A stretch of DNA of 6,191 nt, from assembly GCA_963598415.1 (NCBI GenBank), contig CAVBUH010000037.1:1-6191 (forward strand). The letters run 5' to 3'. This document shows, one piece after another, positions 1-5,581 of this stretch. The DNA comes from Colimorpha_A sp900556615 (GTDB lineage Bacteria; Bacillota; Clostridia; Oscillospirales; CAG-272). The notes beneath the pieces were generated by a model. The model had not been told where the DNA came from. It ran no database searches and saw only the letters and a program-made list of their open reading frames with translations. The position numbers were made by a program, and so were the translations under genes. Every line of letters begins with the position of its first letter. The first letter of the stretch is position 1.

Positions 1-1250
1 TGTTTGTACTGCGTTTCAAAAAAGTCTATATTCTCATACAGGCTCGTATCGAGAGTGCGCAAGTCGGTATAGGTGTTCATATTGACGTAGACGCCGTTAT
101 CGTTTATGACCTTGTTATCGATGCGCGTATTAGCTGCCTCGAATGCCATGAGCGAAAGAAAACACAATACCGCAGCGATCACGAAGATAAATATCTGTTT
201 TATAATATTAGCCGTAGAATAAAACCTTTCGCTGCCGTCCGAGCGGAATAATCCGAATACGCTTTTTGCCGTAAACAGCCTTCCGTTATGTTTTGCCGTA
301 CTCTTTTTGAAATCGGGGACAAACCTTTTACTCTGTTCATCCGTCTGCCCGTTTTCAAAGCCGCGAAAAATGATTTTCTTTTCGCTCTTATCGTCGAGAA
401 TGGTTACGCTTGCGCCCGCTCTTATGTAGATATTACCGTTATCGTTGAAAACCTGTACGGTATCTTTTTCCGTAGGCTTTTCGCCGTAAAATTCAATTCC
501 GAGAGCACCCTCCTTTAATTCTTCTCTCGGCGTTTTATCGACATAGATATTGTTCCGTTCGGTATCATATTCAAACACATCGCCGAGGAGGGTGTTCTCG
601 TCAAGTTTACCGTCCACGAGTTTGATATAACTGTCTGCGTACTTCTTGATAAGCGTGATCTCATGTGTAACGATAACGACGAGTTTTGTCCTCGATATCT
701 CTTTGAGAATATCCATGACCTTCATGGTATTTTCCGCATCGAGGTTGCCCGTAGGCTCGTCGGCAAGAATGACGTCCGCTCCTTTAATGAGCGCGCGGGC
801 TATCGCCACCCTCTGTTTCTGTCCGCCCGAAAGAGCGTCGCCCTGTTTATTTTTGAACCGCTCCATATCGACGAGCCTCAGGACTTCTTCGCTCCGCCTC
901 TCTATTTCGCTTTCATCCCTAAAGCCCGCGATGTGCATGGCGTTTTTCATGATCTCCGCGATGGTATAGCCGCGTTCCAGATAGTAATTCTGAAAGATAA
1001 ATCCGATTTTGACGTTGCGAATTTTATCAACTTTGCCCGCCACGTTTTCGCCGTCTATGTAAATCTTTCCTTTGTCCTGTTTATCCAATCCGCCGATAAT
1101 GTTGAGCAAAGTCGTTTTGCCCGAACCGCTCTTGCCGTAAATGGCGACAAGTCCTTTTTCGGGAAGTTCAAAAGAAACACCTTTCAGAACTTCATTGCGG
1201 TTGCGTGAACGGGGATTGAATACTTTGCCTATATTTTCAATGCGTATCAT
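1..1250 (-). CDS. ABC transporter ATPase-permease fusion, MacB/FtsX-like (C-terminus beyond window)
   Basis: The reading frame opens with ATG at 1250 (MIRIENIGKVF) and runs 416 codons without a stop to the left edge, so the C-terminus is missing. Residues 1-217 are a LolD/MacB-type ATPase: Walker A GKSGSGKTT at 39-47, Q-loop Q87, signature LSGGQ at 140-144, Walker B VILADEP at 160-166, D-loop GNLD at 168-171 and H-loop H196. Residues about 218-345 are a long polar linker with short beta-like stretches (VQVFNDNGNIYIRAG, then TILDD) that I do not recognise. One transmembrane helix follows at about 350-371, and the start of a presumed extracytoplasmic domain. By analogy with its neighbour, the missing part should hold three more helices with an FtsX-type fold. 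The ATG overlaps the upstream TAA by one base (TAATG), and AGGGGG lies 8 bases upstream. Translational coupling and a heterodimer with the upstream fusion are inferred. Substrate is unknown; antimicrobial-peptide or lipid handling is possible. Confidence 0.9.
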   Translation of the reverse strand, partial: MIRIENIGKVFNPRSRNRNEVLKGVSFELPEKGLVAIYGKSGSGKTTLLNIIGGLDKQDKGKIYIDGENVAGKVDKIRNVKIGFIFQNYYLERGYTIAEIMKNAMHIAGFRDESEIERRSEEVLRLVDMERFKNKQGDALSGGQKQRVAIARALIKGADVILADEPTGNLDAENTMKVMDILKEISRTKLVVIVTHEITLIKKYADSYIKLVDGKLDENTLLGDVFEYDTERNNIYVDKTPREELKEGALGIEFYGEKPTEKDTVQVFNDNGNIYIRAGASVTILDDKSEKKIIFRGFENGQTDEQSKRFVPDFKKSTAKHNGRLFTAKSVFGLFRSDGSERFYSTANIIKQIFIFVIAAVLCFLSLMAFEAANTRIDNKVINDNGVYVNMNTYTDLRTLDTSLYENIDFFETQYK

Positions 1251-3316
1251 TATTTCGACCCCCTGCGAAGCGTTTTGCGGATGCTTTTTCCGTTCAGACT
1301 CTTATTGAACCCGAACGCAACTATCTCCACTATCAAAAGCAACATAACCTCTATAAAGAAGTAATTGCCGACCGAAATGAATGTAAGACTGCTTCCGGGG
1401 ACAACGGTTGCAATGAGCGAAACGAGAGGCAACAGCGCAAGCGCCGGTAAAAATATCAACGCCATTTGTACATATAGAGAACGGGAAGAAACCTTATTCG
1501 GAATACCCAGCGTTCTGTACACGGCAAAATCCGCTTCAAAAATCTTTACGCTGCGCAAAAAGATGATACCGATCAGCACCCCGATCAAAAGGCTTACCGC
1601 AATCAATGCAACGTACCAAAGCACGTCGAAGGTAAATACATCGCCTGCGCTCTGAACATAAATTTTGCTCGTGGACAAAAGTCCCATATATCCTTCGGGG
1701 AGCTTGGTGAGAGCATTTCTTGCAGCTTCGTCCGAAGAAAAATACAGACAGACTTGCGTCGCGCCCGACATATTGTTTTCAAACATGGCGGCATAGTCTT
1801 CTTCGCTCATTTCAACGATAAGCCCGTCAATATCTTTATTCTCCCCGCTCGCGTCTGCAACGAGATATGCCTTATCTGCTTTTGCGGTAAACACCGCGGT
1901 CTTTCCCACTACATTGAAATAATCGGAATTTATGAGGTTGATGCTGCCGTTTGAAAGTGCAGGATTTATCGTAAATGTATAAACCGATGTTTGCTCTTCC
2001 CCGAACCGGACCGTACTGTTGATTGCCTGAATTTTAAGTCCGTTTTCTGCTAGCGCATCATAACCGAGATACAGCCGCACATCGTCTGATGTCAATGAGG
2101 TTTTCACTTCGATGCTATTCAGACCGACGCCCGCATTTATGAATGAAGAGACAATGGCTGCCGCGTCGTTCTTTGCCGATTGCGGCAAAATCAACATCCC
2201 TTTATCTGATGAAAGATTGTACTCATATGGCGAATACAGACAAGTGACCGAGTATTCGTCCAGCATATCGCCGCTTTCGGGAACGGTTACGGTAAATTCC
2301 GACAGCGTTCTGTCGCCGAGAATATATCCCGCGCTCGTCTGAAAGGCGAGATCGTCCAAAGTTTCTGCCGAAATACCGTCTTCTGTTCCTGAAACGATGA
2401 CTTTCCCCTCTATTCCCACTCCGTCCAATGCTGTCGTAAGCGGCTTTATAAGGCTCTGACCGAAAATAGCAATGACAAGAAACAATGTTACCGCGCACAC
2501 CGCAAGAGCAAGACTCATCATAGCGGTAAATTTAGGACGACTCTTGTAGTTGAGCACACCGATATGCAGAGTATTTTTGAAATTATGGAAACGGCCGGCA
2601 ACCTGCTCCGCCTGCTCGCCACCGGAGAACGGCGCGGGCTTCTCTGTCTGCTTATCTTCGCTCACGCTGCCGTCATAAATTCGCACGCGACGAGTTGCGT
2701 ATTGTTTGAAAAATTCGGGATTATGCGTGACTACGATAACAAGCTTATCTTTGCTCACCTCTTTTAAAAGCGCCGCGACTTCCTTACTCGCTTTGACGTC
2801 GAGGTTACCCGTGGGTTCGTCGGCAAGAATAATGGGCGCATCCTTTGCGAGAGCGCGGGCAATGACAGTTCTCTGTTTTTCTCCGCCCGAAAGTTTGCTG
2901 CCGCGCTGATTGATCTGCTTTGTGAGCCCTACGCGGCCTATTAGCTCTTTTGCTCTCTTTCTGCGCTCTTTCTTATCATCGAGACGGAGAAGCGCAAGTT
3001 CTACGTTTTCAAGTACGGTGAGGTTTTCGATGATATTGAAATCCTGAAAAATTGTGGCGATATTCTTTGCGCGGTACTTTTCCCATTCTGTTTCGGAATA
3101 GAGAGAAGTTTCTTCCCCGTTTATGTACAGCTCCCCTTCTTCATAGGTATCGTTCGCACCGATGACGTTCAAAAGCGTAGACTTACCCGAACCGCTCTCG
3201 CCCTCGATCGTCACGAATTCGTTGTAATCAAATTCGAGGTTAATACCGCGAATGCCTATTGTGAATATATCATTGCTGTCGTATATCTTTCCGATGTTTT
3301 TAAGTTTTAATAACAC
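1250..3316 (-). CDS. ABC transporter ATPase-permease fusion, MacB/FtsX-like
   Basis: This 688-residue protein joins an ABC ATPase to a four-helix FtsX-type permease. I chose the GTG at 3316 because GGAGGGG ends 4 bases before it and the protein then starts (V/M)LLKLKNIGKIY, as ATPases of this family do. An upstream TTG at 3355 would add 13 unrelated residues encoded by an operator-like palindrome. Motifs (GTG numbering): Walker A GESGSGKST 39-47, Q-loop Q91, signature LSGGE 142-146, Walker B IILADEP 162-168, GNLD 170-173, H-loop H198. A short linker leads to helix 1 at about 266-286. An extracytoplasmic domain of about 280 residues follows, then helices at about 570-588, 618-640 and 650-670. 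The segment EADFAVYRTLGIP after helix 2 is the usual FtsX cytoplasmic loop. The layout is that of MacB-type transporters, which work without alternating access. It lies first in an operon with the following fusion gene, behind its own promoter. Substrate is unknown. Confidence 0.92.
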   Translation of the reverse strand: MLLKLKNIGKIYDSNDIFTIGIRGINLEFDYNEFVTIEGESGSGKSTLLNVIGANDTYEEGELYINGEETSLYSETEWEKYRAKNIATIFQDFNIIENLTVLENVELALLRLDDKKERRKRAKELIGRVGLTKQINQRGSKLSGGEKQRTVIARALAKDAPIILADEPTGNLDVKASKEVAALLKEVSKDKLVIVVTHNPEFFKQYATRRVRIYDGSVSEDKQTEKPAPFSGGEQAEQVAGRFHNFKNTLHIGVLNYKSRPKFTAMMSLALAVCAVTLFLVIAIFGQSLIKPLTTALDGVGIEGKVIVSGTEDGISAETLDDLAFQTSAGYILGDRTLSEFTVTVPESGDMLDEYSVTCLYSPYEYNLSSDKGMLILPQSAKNDAAAIVSSFINAGVGLNSIEVKTSLTSDDVRLYLGYDALAENGLKIQAINSTVRFGEEQTSVYTFTINPALSNGSINLINSDYFNVVGKTAVFTAKADKAYLVADASGENKDIDGLIVEMSEEDYAAMFENNMSGATQVCLYFSSDEAARNALTKLPEGYMGLLSTSKIYVQSAGDVFTFDVLWYVALIAVSLLIGVLIGIIFLRSVKIFEADFAVYRTLGIPNKVSSRSLYVQMALIFLPALALLPLVSLIATVVPGSSLTFISVGNYFFIEVMLLLIVEIVAFGFNKSLNGKSIRKTLRRGSK

Positions 3317-3320
3317 CGCG

Positions 3321-3327
3321 CCCCTCC
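3321..3327 (-). promoter_or_regulatory. Ribosome binding site deciding the GTG start
   Basis: GGAGGGG on the minus strand lies 4 bases before GTG 3316, or 6 bases if counted from the GGAGG core. This is good spacing and the main reason to place the exporter start at 3316 and not at the TTG at 3355. It begins two bases after the arm of the palindrome at 3330-3345. Confidence 0.8.
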
Positions 3328-3329
3328 AA

Positions 3330-3345
3330 GTTCGCCAAAGCGAAC
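3330..3345. promoter_or_regulatory. Palindrome copy 1, candidate operator or RNA hairpin beside the RBS
   Basis: GTTCGCCAAAGCGAAC on the plus strand is a perfect 6-bp inverted repeat with a 4-base centre. On the plus strand it is preceded by AA, as are the other two copies. In the mRNA it would form a 6-bp stem with loop UUUG, ending two bases before the Shine-Dalgarno sequence, so a protein or structure here could affect initiation of translation as well as transcription. What binds it is unknown. Confidence 0.65.
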
Positions 3346-3353
3346 ATATCGTC

Positions 3354-3380
3354 AAAAAAATTAAGTTCGCATTAGCGAAC
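3354..3380 (-). terminator. Candidate intrinsic terminator/attenuator in the leader
   Basis: On the minus strand, palindrome copy 2 (stem GUUCGC/GCGAAC, loop UAAU) is followed by UUAA and then seven U residues (3360-3354). This resembles an intrinsic terminator, though the stem is only 6 bp and UUAA separates it from the U run. It lies about 55-80 nt into the predicted transcript and before the exporter start, so it could act as an attenuator. It could also stop read-through from the ECF operon. An A-rich stretch upstream (3397-3390) could pair with the U run and lengthen the structure. Confidence 0.45.
3365..3380. promoter_or_regulatory. Palindrome copy 2, candidate operator
   Basis: GTTCGCATTAGCGAAC on the plus strand is a perfect 6-bp inverted repeat with a 4-base centre, preceded by TTAA. 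Its centre is 35 bp from that of copy 1 and 53 bp from that of copy 3. The identical arms with differing centres are what a dimeric DNA-binding regulator's sites look like. The same sequence is the stem of the terminator-like structure. Confidence 0.65.
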
Positions 3381-3388
3381 GGCTAACG
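3370..3388 (-). promoter_or_regulatory. Candidate antiterminator hairpin competing with the terminator stem
   Basis: On the minus strand CGTTAGC (3388-3382) can pair with GCTAATG (3376-3370), giving seven pairs including one G-U, around the loop CGTTC. The right arm uses bases of the terminator-like stem and loop at 3365-3380, so the two folds exclude each other. This is the geometry of an attenuator, but the stem is short and chance pairing is possible. Confidence 0.3.
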
Positions 3389-3396
3389 ATTTTTTA

Positions 3397-3431
3397 TCGG
3401 CATGGCAAACTTTTTAAGTTCGCAATGCCGA
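3397..3431 (-). promoter_or_regulatory. Long hairpin at the 5' end of the leader
   Basis: On the minus strand the arm TCGGCATTGCGAACTT (3431-3416) pairs with AAGTTTGCCATGCCGA (3412-3397) around a 3-base AAA loop. I count 16 paired positions with one T/C mismatch and one G-U pair. It begins within a few bases of the predicted transcription start and contains most of palindrome copy 3. It has no U run after it, so it is not a terminator in this direction. Protection of the transcript 5' end or sequestering of copy 3 are possible roles. Confidence 0.55.
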
Positions 3432-3433
3432 AC
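3418..3433. promoter_or_regulatory. Palindrome copy 3, candidate operator at the transcription start
   Basis: GTTCGCAATGCCGAAC on the plus strand matches the other two copies except for one base in the right arm (CCGAAC in place of GCGAAC). It is preceded by TTAA as in copy 2. It begins 7 bases downstream of the predicted -10 box, covering about +2 to +17. A protein bound here would be expected to block transcription initiation or clearance, as a repressor does. Confidence 0.65.
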
Positions 3434-3440
3434 ACTCTTT

Positions 3441-3469
3441 ATTTTAGCAAAACTTTCCTGTTAGGTCAA
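3441..3469 (-). promoter_or_regulatory. Predicted sigma-A promoter of the ABC exporter operon
   Basis: On the minus strand TTGACC (3469-3464) and TAAAAT (3446-3441) are separated by exactly 17 bases. Each differs from the consensus by one base. Transcription should start near 3434. The promoter lies only about 20 bases after the ECF ATPase stop codon, so the exporter genes have their own control. Confidence 0.85.
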
Positions 3470-3487
3470 GAATCGGAACACGATTCT
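3469..3487. repeat. Perfect inverted repeat between ECF stop codon and -35 box
   Basis: AGAATCG (3469-3475) and CGATTCT (3481-3487) form a perfect 7-bp inverted repeat around GAACA. It fills the gap between the ECF ATPase stop (ends 3489) and the exporter -35 box, sharing base 3469. No T run follows on the minus strand, so it is at best a weak terminator for the ECF operon. Its position just upstream of -35 also fits an activator site. Confidence 0.45.
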
Positions 3488-3488
3488 G

Positions 3489-4910
3489 TTAAATATTTTC
3501 AGATGAGAAATATTCCCTGACAAGTTCCTTGCCGCCAGCCTTTGTCACAACTCCGTTTTCGATACAAATTGCCTTATCGCAGAGAGCTTCGGCACAGCGC
3601 ACGTCGTGCGTGACGGTTATCATCGTGTTGCCCGTTTCCTTATGCAAACGGTTGAGTATATCCGTCATGGCGCACAGTCCCTCATAATCCTGCCCGACTG
3701 TAGGCTCATCCAATAAAAGCACTTCGGGCTTGCACGCGACGACCGCCGCAATGGATACCCTGCGTTTCTGTCCTTCGGAAAGAGATTGCGGGTGGCGCGC
3801 AAAAAGGTGTTTTACATTGAAAAGCTCGGAAATTTTTTCGGCATATTCCTCGCTCCATGCTCCGAATTTTATTTCCTTTTCGACCGTCGGCATAAAGAGC
3901 TGATAGTCGGGATTCTGATAGACGACGCCCACCTTTTTATACCACGCTTTGCTTGCCCTGCTCTTCTGCCCGAATTTTTCGTCTATGTTCTGCACAATTT
4001 TTCCGCCCGTCGATTTATTGAGACGCGCGAGAAGGCGCATGAGCGTCGTCTTTCCGCAGCCGTTTTCGCCAAGCAGTACCATTCTGCCGCCTTTGGGAAT
4101 TTCGCAGGATATACCATTTAAAATCTTTCTGTCCTTTACCGAAAAGGCAACGTTTTCAAGCGCAAACAGCGGCGTGCTTTCTGCAAAAGGCGGGCATATA
4201 TCCTCTATCTTCGCTGTCTGAGCGGAAAGATATGCCTTCGTGTCCCCCACCCTTTTTACCGTCTTTTCGCCTGTATGCCAGACGGTATCCACATAAGGAA
4301 GTACCATATCCAGACGATGTTCGATGACCACCACGCAATACCCTGCCTTTGCAAGCGAACGGAGCGTATTCATTAAAAGTTTTGCGCCGTCTTTATCGAG
4401 GTTGGCAAGCGGTTCGTCCAAAATGATGATCTTCTGACCCATGGCAAGCGTGGACGCCGTAATAAGCCGCTGTTTCTGTCCGCCGGATAATGTTCTGCAT
4501 TTCCATGCGGGGTCGAGTTTCATAAGATTGCAGACGATATCGATCTGCTTTTGTATTTTTTCGGGCGGAAAGGCAAGATTTTCGCAGGCAAACGCCACTT
4601 CGTCCTCAACAATTTTCTGAACGATCTGCTCATCTGCGTTCTGCAATACGACGCCCACCTTGCGGCAGATATCGCCGAGTTTTTTACCCTTAATGCTCTC
4701 TCCGTTTATTAACACTTCGCCCGAAAGCTGACCGTAATTGACATTGGGAATAATGCCGCTTATGATGTACATAAGCGTACTCTTCCCCTCCCCAGAATGT
4801 CCGGAAAGGAGGGAAACTTCGCCAAAATCCACTTCGTAATTTAGGTTTTCCAATATCTTACTTTTTCCGTCGTAGGAAAAACTTACTTTTTTACATTCTA
4901 TTGCTTTCAT
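3489..4910 (-). CDS. ECF transporter energizing ATPase, two ABC domains fused (EcfA-EcfA')
   Basis: This 473-residue protein carries two complete ABC ATPase domains and would power an energy-coupling-factor importer on the inner face of the membrane. First half: Walker A GHSGEGKST 37-45, Q-loop Q90, signature LSGGQ 141-145, Walker B IIILDEP 161-167, H-loop H198. Second half: Walker A GENGCGKTT 281-289, Q-loop Q332 in YQNPDYQLF, signature LSEGQ 377-381, Walker B VLLLDEP 397-403, H-loop H435. All catalytic residues are present in both halves. The linker is at about 225-247. Usual EcfA proteins are single-domain and pair as heterodimers; fused versions of about this length are known in dedicated ECF systems. 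The start overlaps the EcfT stop as ATGA, and a near-complete Shine-Dalgarno match lies inside the end of EcfT. It is the last gene of the S-T-A set. Confidence 0.93.
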   Translation of the reverse strand: MKAIECKKVSFSYDGKSKILENLNYEVDFGEVSLLSGHSGEGKSTLMYIISGIIPNVNYGQLSGEVLINGESIKGKKLGDICRKVGVVLQNADEQIVQKIVEDEVAFACENLAFPPEKIQKQIDIVCNLMKLDPAWKCRTLSGGQKQRLITASTLAMGQKIIILDEPLANLDKDGAKLLMNTLRSLAKAGYCVVVIEHRLDMVLPYVDTVWHTGEKTVKRVGDTKAYLSAQTAKIEDICPPFAESTPLFALENVAFSVKDRKILNGISCEIPKGGRMVLLGENGCGKTTLMRLLARLNKSTGGKIVQNIDEKFGQKSRASKAWYKKVGVVYQNPDYQLFMPTVEKEIKFGAWSEEYAEKISELFNVKHLFARHPQSLSEGQKRRVSIAAVVACKPEVLLLDEPTVGQDYEGLCAMTDILNRLHKETGNTMITVTHDVRCAEALCDKAICIENGVVTKAGGKELVREYFSSENI

Positions 4911-5581
4911 ACGATCACCGCCGCAATCGCTCCGCCTAAAATGCCGAGCGCAAACAAAATATCCGAAAGCACGACGCTTTCTCTTTTATAGATGGAATAC
5001 GGCGCTTTGCCGAGCGCAAAACCTCGTGTTTCGACAGACAGCGCGAGCGTATCCGAAATATTTACAAGCCGCATGACGAGCGGAACAAGGAAAGCGCGAT
5101 ATAAAATTTTAGGATTTAAGATACTGCCTGCTCCGCGCGTTTTCATCGCCTCCCTCACCCTTTTAATTTCCACTTTAAGCATAGGCACAAAGGACATGGC
5201 AATGAGCATACCGAGCGTAATTGACCGCGACGTATGTACCTGCGAGAGCGACCTTGTCATTCTGACGGGCGCGGTTGCCATGCCCGGAACGGCGGCGAGA
5301 AAGAGTGCGCCGAAACGGTTTGCCATTGCAAGCGCCGACTGCGGATTATGCGATGCGGCATAGGCTATTCCTGCAAATATTCCGCCGAAAAAAACGGCAG
5401 CAGGCAGAATGTGCAGAATCTGCTTATAATACCCGAAAATGAGATACCAACAAAGCACCCCAACCAAAAAATACGAGGCGATAACCGTCTTTGCTCCTAT
5501 CAGCCCGAACACGAGCACGACTGCACCAGCAAAGAGTGCGATCAGCGGATATGTCTTTTGTCGGAACGAAAAGAAACTCAT
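4907..5581 (-). CDS. ecfT: ECF transporter transmembrane component T
   Basis: EcfT is the membrane scaffold that links the S component to the ATPases. This protein has 224 residues, slightly short for the family. Hydrophobic helices are visible at about 11-30, 32-51, 57-76 and 86-104, with another at 204-223. The long cytoplasmic coupling region has the two family motifs: TRG at 148-150 in EAMKTRGAG and TRG at 185-187 in SVETRGF. The arginines of these motifs dock into grooves of the two ATPase domains in known ECF structures. The preceding LIAMSFVPML segment is also typical. The ATG overlaps the S component stop as ATGA, with AGGAG 10 bases upstream; the stop overlaps the start of the fused ATPase in the same way. 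The substrate is set by the S component, not by this protein. Confidence 0.92.
   Translation of the reverse strand: MSFFSFRQKTYPLIALFAGAVVLVFGLIGAKTVIASYFLVGVLCWYLIFGYYKQILHILPAAVFFGGIFAGIAYAASHNPQSALAMANRFGALFLAAVPGMATAPVRMTRSLSQVHTSRSITLGMLIAMSFVPMLKVEIKRVREAMKTRGAGSILNPKILYRAFLVPLVMRLVNISDTLALSVETRGFALGKAPYSIYKRESVVLSDILFALGILGGAIAAVIV
4913..4922 (-). promoter_or_regulatory. Extended Shine-Dalgarno site of the ECF ATPase gene
   Basis: GGCGGTGATC, two bases before ATG 4910, matches nine of ten positions of the extended Shine-Dalgarno sequence GGAGGTGATC, complementary to the usual 16S rRNA 3' end. The normal GGAGG part sits 7 bases from the start. It lies inside the last codons of EcfT and supports independent loading of ribosomes as well as coupling through the ATGA overlap. 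Confidence 0.7.

Larger units (their letters stand above)
3317..3434 (-). promoter_or_regulatory. Structured 5' leader of the ABC exporter operon
   Basis: From the predicted transcription start near 3434 to the GTG at 3316 there are about 118 nt without a convincing reading frame. The leader holds three related palindromes, a long 5' hairpin, a terminator-like hairpin with a U run, and a hairpin next to the Shine-Dalgarno site; each has its own entry. The density of dyad symmetry in so short a stretch suggests regulation at the DNA level (repressor binding), the RNA level (attenuation), or both. The sequence alone does not decide between them. I do not recognise a known riboswitch class in it. 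Confidence 0.6.

Noticed and set aside
663..1208. Plus-strand open frame of 181 codons
   Set aside because: It lies fully antisense to the conserved ATPase motifs of the partial CDS at 1-1250 and resembles no family; a shadow of the real gene.
3314..3355. TTG at 3355 as the start of the first ATPase-permease gene (701 residues)
   Set aside because: It has no Shine-Dalgarno site, its extra residues are translated palindrome sequence, and GTG 3316 has GGAGGGG at proper spacing and a family-like N-terminus.
3370..3410. Second minus-strand promoter between palindrome copies 3 and 2
   Set aside because: A TTGCCA-like -35 has only TAGCCG at 17-base spacing, which is a poor -10 box.
3330..3433. 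LexA/SOS boxes
   Set aside because: The Firmicute SOS box is CGAAC-N4-GTTCG; here the half-sites are in the opposite order (GTTCGC-N4-GCGAAC), so it is not the same motif.
3330..3433. Short CRISPR array
   Set aside because: Repeats are only 16 bp and palindromic, with unequal gaps of 19 and 37 bases, inside a promoter-leader region and with no cas genes.
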